From contig DFEO01000093.1 of assembly GCA_002368715.1 (NCBI GenBank), positions 1 through 14,601 on the forward strand: DNA of 14,601 bases, given 5' to 3'. The notes beneath the pieces are model-generated. The model saw nothing but the letters and a program-made list of their open reading frames with translations. It did not search any database and had not been told where the DNA came from. Shown here one piece after another: positions 7,279-14,530 of the stretch (position 1 is the stretch's first letter; each line of letters begins with the position of its first letter). Source of the stretch: Ruminococcus sp. UBA3800 (GTDB lineage Bacteria; Bacillota; Clostridia; Oscillospirales; Ruminococcaceae). The position numbers were made by a program, and so were the translations under genes.

Positions 7279-8112
7279 ATGACTGTCGAGCAGATAAAGA
7301 TAAAGTCCAGAGCCAGGTTTCGTGACAACGGCGGAAACTGCTTTTCGCTGTCTATGTTTATGTTTTCGATAGTGGGCTTTCTGTTTGTGTTTTTCTCTTC
7401 TGTCCGGCTCATTTTCGAGGAGGTCGGCTGGGAAAAATACTTCTCGCTCAGAAACCTCAGATACGACAGTGATGTTACGATATTCTGGGCTGTCATACTC
7501 GCTCTTATCACTCCGCTGTTGATAGGCGAGTGGTGGGTAATAAACAGGCTTTATGTTGATATTGCAAGGGGAGAGGATTTTGTTGAAACAAAGAAATACC
7601 TCAATGCCCATGTCAATATTTACGGCCTGAAGACCCTGCGCCTGACGATAGATATGTTGCTTCGCAAGTTCATAATGCTCATCCCGGCTCTTGCCGGCGC
7701 ATACGGAGTCTATTATCTTGCGGCAGGTACACCTCATGCACAGCTGAGCTCGCTGAAGCTTTTGCTGCTTATGCTGTGTATAGGCTTTACGGGCGTGTGG
7801 CTGGGTATTTTCACAAGATATACTATCTCGCTTGCTATGGTCGGTCAGATAATGCTGCTAAACCCCCGTGCCAGCATTTCAAAGGCGGTGGCTCTTTCAA
7901 AAAAGCTTATGGAAGGCAACCATATGAAATATTTTGTGTTTCACCTGACCTTTGTGAAATTCATCCCTCTTTTCGTTTTCATATATCCGCTTTTTGTGGT
8001 ATATCCTTATTATAAGATATGCAAGGTCACGTTTGCCGAGGAGATACTTGGTGACTACTGGCAGGACAAACTGAGGGCTACCGTGCGCCGCTGGAGAAGG
8101 TACAGCCTGTGA
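7279..8112 (+). CDS. DUF975-like integral membrane protein
   Basis: The 277-residue protein has a short basic N-terminus (IKIKSRARFRDNGG) and about five or six hydrophobic segments (roughly 25-46, 67-88, 131-150, 160-180 and 218-245, the last possibly two). The C-terminal part, with SISKAVALSKKLMEGN, then a helix, then YPYYKICKVTFAEEIL, follows the pattern of DUF975 proteins (Ser-x-x-x-Met-x-Gly, then Pro-Tyr, then an aromatic/acidic end). I match it by pattern only. The function of that family is not known. The ATG is preceded by AAAGGAG (7265-7271). Its TGA overlaps the GTG start of the next gene, so the two are likely coupled. Confidence 0.72.
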   Translation: MTVEQIKIKSRARFRDNGGNCFSLSMFMFSIVGFLFVFFSSVRLIFEEVGWEKYFSLRNLRYDSDVTIFWAVILALITPLLIGEWWVINRLYVDIARGEDFVETKKYLNAHVNIYGLKTLRLTIDMLLRKFIMLIPALAGAYGVYYLAAGTPHAQLSSLKLLLLMLCIGFTGVWLGIFTRYTISLAMVGQIMLLNPRASISKAVALSKKLMEGNHMKYFVFHLTFVKFIPLFVFIYPLFVVYPYYKICKVTFAEEILGDYWQDKLRATVRRWRRYSL

Positions 8113-8963
8113 GGTTTGCGGTCAGCTGTGAGGAGAACGGCAAAAGGCTGGATAGCTTTCTGCGGAGCAGGGGAGTTTCAAGAAGACTGATAAACTCGCT
8201 CAAGCGTACCGAGGGCGGCATTACCCGCAGGGGCGAAACGGTGAGGACCGTGGACAGGGTCTTTTCCGGTGATGAGATAGATCTTTATGAACCGCAGCAG
8301 GTGCGCTCGGCAGAGAAAACGAGCGTGCCTGTTCTTTATGAAGATGAGCATTGCATAGTGTTCTCAAAGCCGCCGTTTATGCCCTGCCACCGTTCGCACG
8401 GTCATTATGACGATACACTGGAGATAGAGTTTCACAGGCTTTATCCCGACCTTGCGTTTCGCTGTATCAACAGGCTGGACAAAAACACCAGCGGCTGTGT
8501 TATCGCCGCAAAGACGCTTGCGGGAGCATCCTGGCTGCAAAAGAGCGTCAGAAAGGTATATGTGGGGATGACCAAGCACGATGACCTTGCGGGCGGCCGG
8601 ATATGCGCCACCATAGCAAGGCAGGAGGGAAGCGCTATAAAAAGATGCGTGAGAGAGGACGGCAGATTTGCCGCCACCACTTTTCTGAGACTGGAAAATA
8701 TCAAAAATTTAACCTTGACCGCTTTCATCCTCGAAACAGGGAGAACCCACCAGATAAGGGTCCATTGTGCCCACAGGGGGCTGCCTCTGCTGGGGGATGA
8801 TCTCTATGGCGGTGATACATCATTTATGAATAGACAGGCTCTGCATTGTGCTAAGGTCAGCTTTGCTGTACCGTTCACAAATGAACCTATTTCAGTGTTT
8901 TCGCCTCTTCCTGAGGACATGGTGAAACTGGTGGGGAAAAACGTCGATGTAAAAATTTTGTGA
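8109..8963 (+). CDS. RluA-family 23S rRNA/tRNA pseudouridine synthase
   Basis: The enzyme isomerises specific uridines to pseudouridine in structured RNA. The 284-residue product has an N-terminal S4-like RNA-binding segment (RLDSFLRSRGVSRRLINSLK, 13-32), then the catalytic domain. The active-site motif is INRLDKNTSG, with D124 as the nucleophile. The family blocks PFMPCHRSHG and ETGRTHQIRVHC...LLGDDLYGG are present. It could be an RluD-, RluC- or YlyB-type enzyme; the exact target site cannot be assigned. The start is GTG at 8109-8111, sharing bases with the TGA of the previous gene (GTGA). No clear terminator follows. Confidence 0.92.
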   Translation: MRFAVSCEENGKRLDSFLRSRGVSRRLINSLKRTEGGITRRGETVRTVDRVFSGDEIDLYEPQQVRSAEKTSVPVLYEDEHCIVFSKPPFMPCHRSHGHYDDTLEIEFHRLYPDLAFRCINRLDKNTSGCVIAAKTLAGASWLQKSVRKVYVGMTKHDDLAGGRICATIARQEGSAIKRCVREDGRFAATTFLRLENIKNLTLTAFILETGRTHQIRVHCAHRGLPLLGDDLYGGDTSFMNRQALHCAKVSFAVPFTNEPISVFSPLPEDMVKLVGKNVDVKIL

Positions 8964-8977
8964 ATTCGTATCTATTA

Positions 8978-9019
8978 TATACTGAAAACGTTTACTGAAA
9001 ACCTTTACTCAAACGGTAA
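8978..9019. promoter_or_regulatory. cre/LacI-type operator within 13-bp tandem repeats upstream of the binding-protein gene
   Basis: TGAAAACGTTTACT (8983-8996) fits the Bacillota catabolite-responsive-element pattern (TGWAARCGYTWNCW) at every position. It is part of three head-to-tail 13-base units: ACTGAAAACGTTT (8981-8993), ACTGAAAACCTTT (8994-9006) and the degenerate ACTCAAACGGTAA (9007-9019). A -10-like TATACT (8978-8983) abuts the first unit but has no good -35. A CcpA or another LacI-family sugar regulator is the likely binder, which is inference from the motif and the downstream gene. Confidence 0.55.
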
Positions 9020-9077
9020 GAGCCGGTAATAGGCAAAATAACTAAAATGGGTGAGAATTGTTATTGCAAAATGCCGA

Positions 9078-9106
9078 TTGATTATTTTTTAAGTTTTTGA
9101 TATTAT
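9078..9106 (+). promoter_or_regulatory. candidate promoter of the solute-binding protein gene
   Basis: TTGATT (9078-9083), 17 bases, TATTAT (9101-9106). Transcription would start near 9113, giving a leader of about 67 bases to the ATG at 9180. The cre-like site would then lie about 120 bases upstream, a position more typical of activation than of blocking. Confidence 0.5.
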
Positions 9107-9179
9107 ATTTATGGGCAAAAACTGTCTATGGCGTGTGTTTTACGATAAAACACCGTTTCAAATCAAGGAGGTTATTTTG

Positions 9180-10619
9180 ATGAAAATGACAAAAAGGATC
9201 CTCGCAGCAGCTTGCTCGCTGACACTTGCAGCAAGCATGGCAGCCTGCGGAAGCAGTTCCGACAGCAGCTCAGGTTCCAGCTCTGCAGCACCTGCAGCAT
9301 CGCTGACAGACAGCCAGAAGGAAAAGATCGCTGATCTTCAGAGCCTTCTGCCTGATGAGAAGCTTGAGAACACTACTATCAAGTGGATGGCACATTATGA
9401 CCTTAATCCAAAGGACGGTCAGGTAGTAGACCCCGGTCTCCAGCTGTTTAAGGACAAGTATGACGGAAAGATCAAGTTTATCCAGACAACTTGGGATGAC
9501 AGATACACGGCTCTTGCTAAGGCTGTTATGTCAAACGATTCGCCTGACTTTTTCCCGGCAGACGATATGGATGCATTCCCTAAGGGTGCAATAAAGGCAA
9601 TGTTCGAGCCGATCGACGATTATATTGATCTTGATTCCGAGCTTTGGACACCTTCAAAGAGCGTCTGCGAAGCAGGCTTCTTCAACGGCGGCCACTATAT
9701 CGCAGGTATCGACGCAAGACCTCAGTATGTTTGTATCTATAACAGATCCACAGTAGAGGATGCAGGCTTTGACGATCCTGCTGAGCTGTTTGCTGAGGAC
9801 AAGTGGACATGGTCTGTATTCGCTGAGATGTGCGAGGAGTTCACCAATGCCGATGAGGATAAGTATGCTCTTGACGGCTACTGGTACGGCAAGGCTCTTA
9901 ATGATACTTCCGGAAAGCCGCTTATCGGTATCGAGAACGGTAAGCTTGTAAACAATATGGCTGATCCTGCTATCACAAAGGTTCAGGATATGATGTATGA
10001 TCTGGCAAAGAACAACGTTGTATTCCCGAGATGTGATAATAACTGGAGCACAAGAGGCGACGGTTCGACAGGTGAGGGTCTGGGTTCAGGTCTGACACTG
10101 TTTATCCCTGTTGGTACATGGGCTATCGAGGGACCCACCGAGTCTACAAAGATCTTTGGTGACGTAGAGGGCGGCGACGTTATGTTCGTTCCTATGCCAA
10201 GACTTGACGACGGTGACGGCAAGTATTATGTATCTGCCGGTATCCACGGATTCCTTCTCTGCAAGAACGCTCCCAATCCTAAGGGCTGGGCAGCTTATAT
10301 GAACTGCCTCCAGGTATCGAAGCAGAACGCTTCCGATATAGGCGATGAGCAGCTCAAGGACGAGTACAAGTGGACAGATGAGATGATCGAGATGAGACAC
10401 ACTGTTTACGATCTCGCAGCTGAGAACCCTGTATTCGACTATCAGGAGGGTGTAACTCCCGAGCTTTCAACTCTGATGATGACAGTTAACCAGGCTACAA
10501 TGGTAACAGGCGGCGGCGCTACCTCTTGGAGCGAGTGCGTGGCTTCCAACAAGACAGCCGTTGACTATCTGCTCGACGAGTGCAACTCCAACATTTCTGA
10601 CGTTCCTACTGACAAGTAA
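9180..10619 (+). CDS. ABC transporter extracellular solute-binding lipoprotein (family 1, sugar type)
   Basis: The protein captures a ligand, probably a sugar or oligosaccharide, outside the membrane for an ABC importer. The 479-residue product begins with a lipoprotein signal peptide, basic KMTKR then a hydrophobic stretch ending SMAAC; C23 is the lipidation site. A Ser/Ala-rich linker (about 24-41) follows, then a family 1 fold with DRYTALAKAVMSNDSPDFF and IKAMFEPIDDYIDL near the N-lobe and many Trp/Tyr residues suited to sugar stacking. The start is the ATG at 9180 with AAGGAGG (9165-9171) eight bases before it; an in-frame ATG at 9111 sits at the predicted transcription start and would spoil the signal peptide. 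Codon use looks like that of a highly expressed gene. There is no permease or ATPase gene beside it. Confidence 0.9.
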   Translation: MKMTKRILAAACSLTLAASMAACGSSSDSSSGSSSAAPAASLTDSQKEKIADLQSLLPDEKLENTTIKWMAHYDLNPKDGQVVDPGLQLFKDKYDGKIKFIQTTWDDRYTALAKAVMSNDSPDFFPADDMDAFPKGAIKAMFEPIDDYIDLDSELWTPSKSVCEAGFFNGGHYIAGIDARPQYVCIYNRSTVEDAGFDDPAELFAEDKWTWSVFAEMCEEFTNADEDKYALDGYWYGKALNDTSGKPLIGIENGKLVNNMADPAITKVQDMMYDLAKNNVVFPRCDNNWSTRGDGSTGEGLGSGLTLFIPVGTWAIEGPTESTKIFGDVEGGDVMFVPMPRLDDGDGKYYVSAGIHGFLLCKNAPNPKGWAAYMNCLQVSKQNASDIGDEQLKDEYKWTDEMIEMRHTVYDLAAENPVFDYQEGVTPELSTLMMTVNQATMVTGGGATSWSECVASNKTAVDYLLDECNSNISDVPTDK

Positions 10620-10637
10620 TTATTTATCAGAAATTAC

Positions 10638-10673
10638 ATACCCCCGCTTTCGTTGGCGGGGGTATTTTGTATT
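10638..10673 (+). terminator. intrinsic terminator of the solute-binding protein gene
   Basis: A perfect 10-bp stem, ATACCCCCGC (10638-10647) and GCGGGGGTAT (10656-10665), closes an 8-base loop and is followed by a T-rich tail (TTTGTATTT). It ends the binding-protein transcript 18 bases after the stop codon, making that gene monocistronic. Confidence 0.9.
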
Positions 10674-10735
10674 TACAGATAGTCGAGATCTGAACGAAAA
10701 GCCCGGGAAACTGTCGGGATAAGGCGTTTTGGCAC

Positions 10736-10764
10736 TTGACTTTTTGTTAATTTCATATTATAAT
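10736..10764 (+). promoter_or_regulatory. sigma-A-type promoter of the CMK2-type kinase gene
   Basis: TTGACT (10736-10741), 17 bases, TATAAT (10759-10764). The predicted start is near 10771, about 58 bases before the ATG at 10829. The same hexamers and spacing occur at the sufC promoter. Confidence 0.85.
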
Positions 10765-10828
10765 ACTATTAAGATTTATACAAAAGTTTTTCGCAGACGA
10801 ATAGAATTATATGCAAGGAGGAGAAGAT

Positions 10829-11416
10829 ATGGCAAAGATCAAGGTCGTTACGATAGGCAGGACCTATTGCTCGGGAGGTTCGGCTATCGGAAAGCTGACA
10901 GCAGCTGAGCTTGGTGTGAAATGCTTTGACAGGCAGATCGTTGAAATGGCAGCGTCACTGAGCGGGATCTCGATGGATGAGATAAACAAATATGAGGAAG
11001 CGCTGCTCAATCCGCTGAAGAACCCGATAAGCCTTTTGGGCAGAAACCTGCCGGAGCGTATTTTTGATGCTGAAACAAAGGTGATATATGACATAGTGAA
11101 CAATGAGGGCAGCTGTGTCATCGTGGGCAGGTGTGCGGACTTTATCCTGAAAAACAAGGTGAGAATGCTCAATGTGTTTATAAATTCTGACCGTGAGAAA
11201 AGGATAAACTGCGCTATGAAGGAGCACGGTATCAAGTTTGATGATGCTGACGGTCAGCTGAAGAGATATGACAAGAAAAGGGCGGATTACTATAACGCCA
11301 ACACTAACAAAAAATGGGGAGATATGCAAAGCTACGATCTTGTTCTTAACAGCGGAACACTTGGTTATGATATGTGCGCAAAGATCATCGCAGCTGCGGT
11401 GAGGGAGAGCGAATAA
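10829..11416 (+). CDS. cytidylate kinase-like protein (CMK2 family)
   Basis: The 195-residue protein resembles the AAA/P-loop Cytidylate_kinase2 family found widely in Clostridia; its nucleotide substrate is not firmly known. The N-terminus TIGRTYCSGGSAIGKLTA replaces the usual R-x-Y-G-S-G-G-x-x-I-G loop, with Cys14 in place of a Gly. Other family marks are FDRQIVEMAA (33-42), SCVIVGRCADFIL (95-107), a lid-like segment rich in Lys/Arg/Tyr (145-163), and YDLVLNSGTLGYD (169-181). The start is the ATG at 10829, since the ATG at 10811 would place the ribosome site AAGGAGGAG (10815-10823) inside the gene. It is monocistronic, with its own promoter and terminator. Confidence 0.85.
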   Translation: MAKIKVVTIGRTYCSGGSAIGKLTAAELGVKCFDRQIVEMAASLSGISMDEINKYEEALLNPLKNPISLLGRNLPERIFDAETKVIYDIVNNEGSCVIVGRCADFILKNKVRMLNVFINSDREKRINCAMKEHGIKFDDADGQLKRYDKKRADYYNANTNKKWGDMQSYDLVLNSGTLGYDMCAKIIAAAVRESE

Positions 11417-11446
11417 AAAAGCAGCATCCTTCGGGATGCTGCTTTT
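11417..11446. terminator. bidirectional terminator between convergent genes
   Basis: AAAAGCAGCATCC (11417-11429) and GGATGCTGCTTTT (11434-11446) form a perfect 13-bp stem around a stable TTCG loop. The A tract on one side and T tract on the other let it stop transcripts from both directions. It starts right after the kinase stop codon and lies seven bases from the ybaK stop. Confidence 0.93.
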
Positions 11447-11452
11447 AGTTTG

Positions 11453-11932
11453 CTACTTTGCGGTTATATCGGCGGTCCTGCCGTTTGTCACCTTTAAGAG
11501 GTCCGAAGGGGAGATGATGATCTGAACACCTATCCTTCCGCCGCTTATGATGATCCTGTCATGGTCAAGGCAGGAGCTGTCTATCACAGTGGGAAACTGT
11601 TTTTTCATTCCCACAGGAGTGCAGCCGCCTCTGATGTAGCCCGTTATCTGGTTTATCTCTTTAACGTGGATCATACTCACCGATTTTTCTCCGACACTAG
11701 CGGCAGAAGCTTTCAGGTCAAGCTCCTTGTTTACAGGCAGGACAAAAACAAAATATCCTCCGCTTTTGCCCCTGGTCACAAGTGTCTTGAACGACTCATC
11801 ATAGCTTTGCCCCAGCTGATCGGCAATATGGCAGCCGTCGATAAATTCGCCGCACTCATATGTGTTTATCTCATAAGACACTTTAGCACGGTCAAGCATA
11901 CGCATAGCGTTGGTCTTCAGTTCCTTGCCCAT
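11453..11932 (-). CDS. ybaK: Cys-tRNA(Pro)/Cys-tRNA(Cys) deacylase, YbaK/EbsC family
   Basis: YbaK hydrolyses Cys mischarged on tRNA(Pro), acting in trans with prolyl-tRNA synthetase to keep translation accurate. The 159-residue product has the family pattern: N-terminal AMRMLDRAKVSYEI, a catalytic Lys in ESFKTLV (K49), the hydrophobic core strand YFVFVLPVNKELDLK, and the binding loop GYIRGGCTPVGMKK (98-111). The length is normal for the family. The ATG is preceded by AAGGAG. It is last in a minus-strand run after sufC, sufB and a membrane protein gene, 77 bases after the latter, and ends at the bidirectional terminator. Readthrough from the SUF promoter is plausible but not proven. Confidence 0.92.
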   Translation of the reverse strand: MGKELKTNAMRMLDRAKVSYEINTYECGEFIDGCHIADQLGQSYDESFKTLVTRGKSGGYFVFVLPVNKELDLKASAASVGEKSVSMIHVKEINQITGYIRGGCTPVGMKKQFPTVIDSSCLDHDRIIISGGRIGVQIIISPSDLLKVTNGRTADITAK

Positions 11933-12009
11933 AGCCTCTCCTTCCGGAACAAAAGCTTCCTACGGTCAGCTCGTTCGCCCTGCCGCCGAAAGGCATCAGG
12001 AGCATCGTT

Positions 12010-12639
12010 TCAAAGTCCGTGCTTATGAAGCTTGTCCCATTCCATATCCTCTTTTGAATAGTAATCGTCATCGTCCTCGATCACATTATACTCTTTGTGC
12101 GGATAGCCTATCTGCTCCCACAGCTCATTTATAAGGTAGAGCTTTGCCGCAGTATCCTGAAAGACAAGCTCGGCTTTTTGCGGCGCTTCAAGCGAGCTCA
12201 CGCCGCCTTTTTTGTCCCTCAGCTTAAATTCCGAGCGCTTTGCATTATCAAGCTCGCACACCAGCACCCCGGAATTTGTCTGCCACGACCGACTTACCTC
12301 ATCAAACCAGATAACGACCTCGAGATAAGCGCCCTTCCCCTTTCGCTGGGAGTGTTCAAGGTGATCCTCATATATCCGTGTGTAGACATCGGCCTGCCGC
12401 CAATAGGCAAAATACCAGTAGAGCAGAGCAGCAACAGCGATGTTTCCGAGCCCGAGAATAATAAGAAGTATCTTTGCCAGCATATTTTCCGCCAGCACCC
12501 CGATAAGAGTTATCGCTGCACCCAGAATGAGGTTTTTAAACATATTGGACCTCATTTTTTTGTGCTCTTCAAGGTCATGGAGCGCCTTTTGCCGGCGGCC
12601 CGAGCGTGTCAGCCTGGGAGGATATTCATAAAGTATCAT
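12010..12639 (-). CDS. two-helix membrane protein of unknown function
   Basis: I do not recognise this family with confidence. The 209-residue product has a basic, soluble N-terminus (1-33), two adjacent transmembrane helices (about 35-50 and 54-78) forming a hairpin, and then a cytoplasmic domain of about 105 residues with alternating strands (ADVYTRIYEDHLEH, AYLEVVIWFDEVSRSW, SGVLVCEL). That layout is like bacterial proteins with a YcxB/PH-like domain after two helices. The end is very acidic (IEDDDDYYSKEDMEWD). The start is the ATG at 12637-12639 preceded by GGGAGGAG; a TTG further upstream is less likely. It follows sufB by 48 bases on the same strand. Confidence 0.8.
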   Translation of the reverse strand: MILYEYPPRLTRSGRRQKALHDLEEHKKMRSNMFKNLILGAAITLIGVLAENMLAKILLIILGLGNIAVAALLYWYFAYWRQADVYTRIYEDHLEHSQRKGKGAYLEVVIWFDEVSRSWQTNSGVLVCELDNAKRSEFKLRDKKGGVSSLEAPQKAELVFQDTAAKLYLINELWEQIGYPHKEYNVIEDDDDYYSKEDMEWDKLHKHGL

Positions 12640-12687
12640 CGCTGCTCCTCCCTTCGATGCACAGAAGCTGTCCAAAAATATGGACTC

Positions 12688-13614
12688 TTACTTCAAAAAT
12701 CCGTTTATTATCTGTTCCTCGGCTTCAGCCTCGGTAAGCCCGAGCGTCATAAGCTTTATCAGCTGGTCGCCTGCTATCTTTCCGATAGCTGCTTCGTGTA
12801 CAAGGGCGGCATCAACGCAGTTCGCTTCCAGAGCAGGCACTGCAAGGATCCGTCCGTTGTCCATGATAATGGAGTCACATTCGGTGTGGCCGCTGCACTC
12901 TGCATTCCCCAGCACGCAGAGGTCGAGCTTCTGGAAGCTGTTGTCCCTTGCCACCGACCTTGAAACGACATCGGCGCTGGAGCCGTTCCCGTTAAGCGAT
13001 ACCTTATAAGCGCTTACAGCCTGCTGTTCGCCGTGGGTCATAAGCCTTTCCGAAACTATCAGCTTTGCATCTGCTTTCAGCTCAGCGACCGTGGTCCTGT
13101 TGGTGGAGTCAACGCCCTTTATCTGCACCATTTCCATTTCCATGGTGCTGCCTTCCTCCATATATACCTCGGTCCTCGGGTCAAGTATCCTTTTTCCGGT
13201 TCCTTCGCCCGAGCCGTAGTGCTTTTCAACATATTTTATCTTCGAGTTCTTTCCTATAAAGAACCTGTGTATACCATCGTGCTCCGAGTCCTGTGTGCCG
13301 CAGTTGTCGATACCGCAGCCGGCAACGATAAGGACATCGCAGTCCTCACCCACATAAAAGTCGTTATACACTGTCTCTTTAAGTCCGCTCTCGCTGAGAA
13401 CAACGGGTATGTGTACACTTTCCTTTTTTGTTCCGTCCTTTATGCGTATATCTATTCCGCTGACATCGGTTTTTGTCTGTATGTCAATATTTGCGGTGGT
13501 GTTCCTGCCGACAGACTTGCCGTTGGCTCTCAGGTTATAAGCTCCCTCGGGAACATCGTGGAGGTCAGCGACCTCTTTTAGCAGCTGGAGCTGCACTGCG
13601 TCCATTTTAGCCAT
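12688..13614 (-). CDS. sufB: short SufB/SufD-family Fe-S scaffold protein (SMS-type SmsB)
   Basis: This is the scaffold partner of SufC on which Fe-S clusters are assembled. At 308 residues it is much shorter than classical SufB (about 470-495) and matches the minimal SMS scaffold. The C-terminal beta-helix region keeps the residues important in E. coli SufB: the Cys of GHTECDSIIM (C246 counted from the chosen start) and the Glu of LVHEAAIGK (E274), followed by the family end GDQLIKLMTLGLTEAEAE and IINGFL. H243 is a further candidate ligand. I chose the ATG at 13612-13614, with GGAAG eight bases upstream; a GTG at 13620 is an alternative. It overlaps the end of sufC by eight bases, so the two are coupled. 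No sufD, sufS or sufU is adjacent. Confidence 0.9.
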   Translation of the reverse strand: MAKMDAVQLQLLKEVADLHDVPEGAYNLRANGKSVGRNTTANIDIQTKTDVSGIDIRIKDGTKKESVHIPVVLSESGLKETVYNDFYVGEDCDVLIVAGCGIDNCGTQDSEHDGIHRFFIGKNSKIKYVEKHYGSGEGTGKRILDPRTEVYMEEGSTMEMEMVQIKGVDSTNRTTVAELKADAKLIVSERLMTHGEQQAVSAYKVSLNGNGSSADVVSRSVARDNSFQKLDLCVLGNAECSGHTECDSIIMDNGRILAVPALEANCVDAALVHEAAIGKIAGDQLIKLMTLGLTEAEAEEQIINGFLK

Positions 13615-14356
13615 TTTCACCGCTTCCTTCCTCTATCTTCGGACAAGCCGACTGTGCCACGCCGCTGCCTATGAGCTCTGGCATTATCTCATCCCTTGTG
13701 CCGTGTCTGCTGACTGTTCCGTCAGAAAGCACGATGATCTCATCGGCGATATTCAGTATCCTTTCCTGATGTGAGATAACGAGGATAGTTCTTGTCAGAC
13801 CGTTCCTTCTCATATTCTCAAAAATGCGGGTCAGGTTTCTGAAGCTCCAAAGGTCGATACCGGCCTCAGGCTCATCGAACACTGCAAGCTTAACGTTTCT
13901 GGCAAGGACGGTAGCTATCTCTATTCTTTTGAGCTCGCCGCCCGAAAGGGAAGCGTTGACCTCACGTTTGATATAGTCCTTGGCGCAAAGACCGACCTCA
14001 CTCAGATACTGGCAGGCATCGCTGATAGAAAGGCTTTTGCCCGAAGCGATCCTCAGCAGGTCATACACAGTCAGCCCTTTAAACCTTACGGGCTGCTGAA
14101 AAGCAAAGCCGATACCCATTTTTGCACGTTCTGTAATGGACTTGTCCGTAATATCCTCGCCATCGAGCAGGATAGAGCCGGACGAAGGGCTGATGATACC
14201 GGCGATCATCTTAGCGAGGGTAGATTTACCGCCGCCGTTGGGGCCTGTTATCACGACGAATTTATTATCATCAATGCACAGGCTGATGTCCTTGATTATC
14301 TCAACGTTTTTTCCGTCGGTGTCGGCATCGAATCTGATATTTTTCAGTTCAAGCAT
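13607..14356 (-). CDS. sufC: SufC, ATPase of the SUF/SMS Fe-S assembly system
   Basis: SufC is a cytoplasmic ABC-type ATPase, not a transporter, that drives shape changes in the SufB/SufD scaffold during Fe-S cluster assembly. The 249-residue product has Walker A GPNGGGKST (38-46), the Q-loop FAFQQPVRF (85-92), signature LSGGELKR (137-144), Walker B LAVFDEPEAGID (157-168) and the switch His in VISHQE (H196). The LKRIEIA and DEPEAGIDLW forms distinguish SufC from ordinary importer ATPases. The start ATG follows GGAGG with a seven-base gap. A promoter with consensus spacing lies directly upstream and it is first in the unit. It ends in a short tail (CPKIEEGSGENG) that overlaps sufB. Confidence 0.94.
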   Translation of the reverse strand: MLELKNIRFDADTDGKNVEIIKDISLCIDDNKFVVITGPNGGGKSTLAKMIAGIISPSSGSILLDGEDITDKSITERAKMGIGFAFQQPVRFKGLTVYDLLRIASGKSLSISDACQYLSEVGLCAKDYIKREVNASLSGGELKRIEIATVLARNVKLAVFDEPEAGIDLWSFRNLTRIFENMRRNGLTRTILVISHQERILNIADEIIVLSDGTVSRHGTRDEIMPELIGSGVAQSACPKIEEGSGENG

Positions 14357-14387
14357 AATTTCGCCTCCATAGAATTATCACTTTACT

Positions 14388-14416
14388 ATTATACCATTTT
14401 ATAAACCCAAAGTCAA
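14388..14416 (-). promoter_or_regulatory. sigma-A-type promoter of the sufCB unit
   Basis: On the minus strand, TTGACT (14411-14416) and TATAAT (14388-14393) are exactly 17 bases apart. Transcription should start near 14381, giving a short leader of about 25 bases before the sufC ATG at 14356. I see no clear IscR/SufR-type palindrome overlapping it. Confidence 0.87.
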
Positions 14417-14436
14417 ATTAACAATATATAAACAGC

Positions 14437-14530
14437 AGGGCAGGTGCGTGCACCTGCACCGCCTCCCCCACCCCGCCCGGGAACGTGCAGGCTAACAGAT
14501 AGCCGCCGCCCTCCCCGGAGGGGAGGGGGG
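14437..14530. repeat. GC-rich non-coding block of stacked inverted repeats
   Basis: Three perfect hairpins lie close together: GCAGGTGC/GCACCTGC (14440-14457, 2-base loop), GGCTA/TAGCC (14490-14504, 5-base loop) and CCCTCCCC/GGGGAGGG (14509-14527, 3-base loop). CCTCCCC at 14463-14469 could also pair with the last arm. The block is far richer in G and C than its AT-rich surroundings and encodes no convincing protein. It looks like a dispersed intergenic element or the 3' structure of a neighbouring transcript. From 14531 to the end I see nothing recognisable. Confidence 0.5.

Noticed and set aside
9111..9179. Upstream ATG for the solute-binding protein
   Set aside because: It would add 23 residues before a standard lipoprotein signal peptide, place AAGGAGG inside the gene, and coincide with the predicted transcription start.
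11892..12005. A 37-codon minus-strand frame between the two-helix protein and ybaK
   Set aside because: It has no convincing ribosome site and overlaps the start of ybaK. Nothing but an open frame supports it.
12097..12963. A 288-codon open frame on the plus strand
   Set aside because: It is antisense to the two-helix protein and sufB, has no ribosome site, and shows no recognisable fold.
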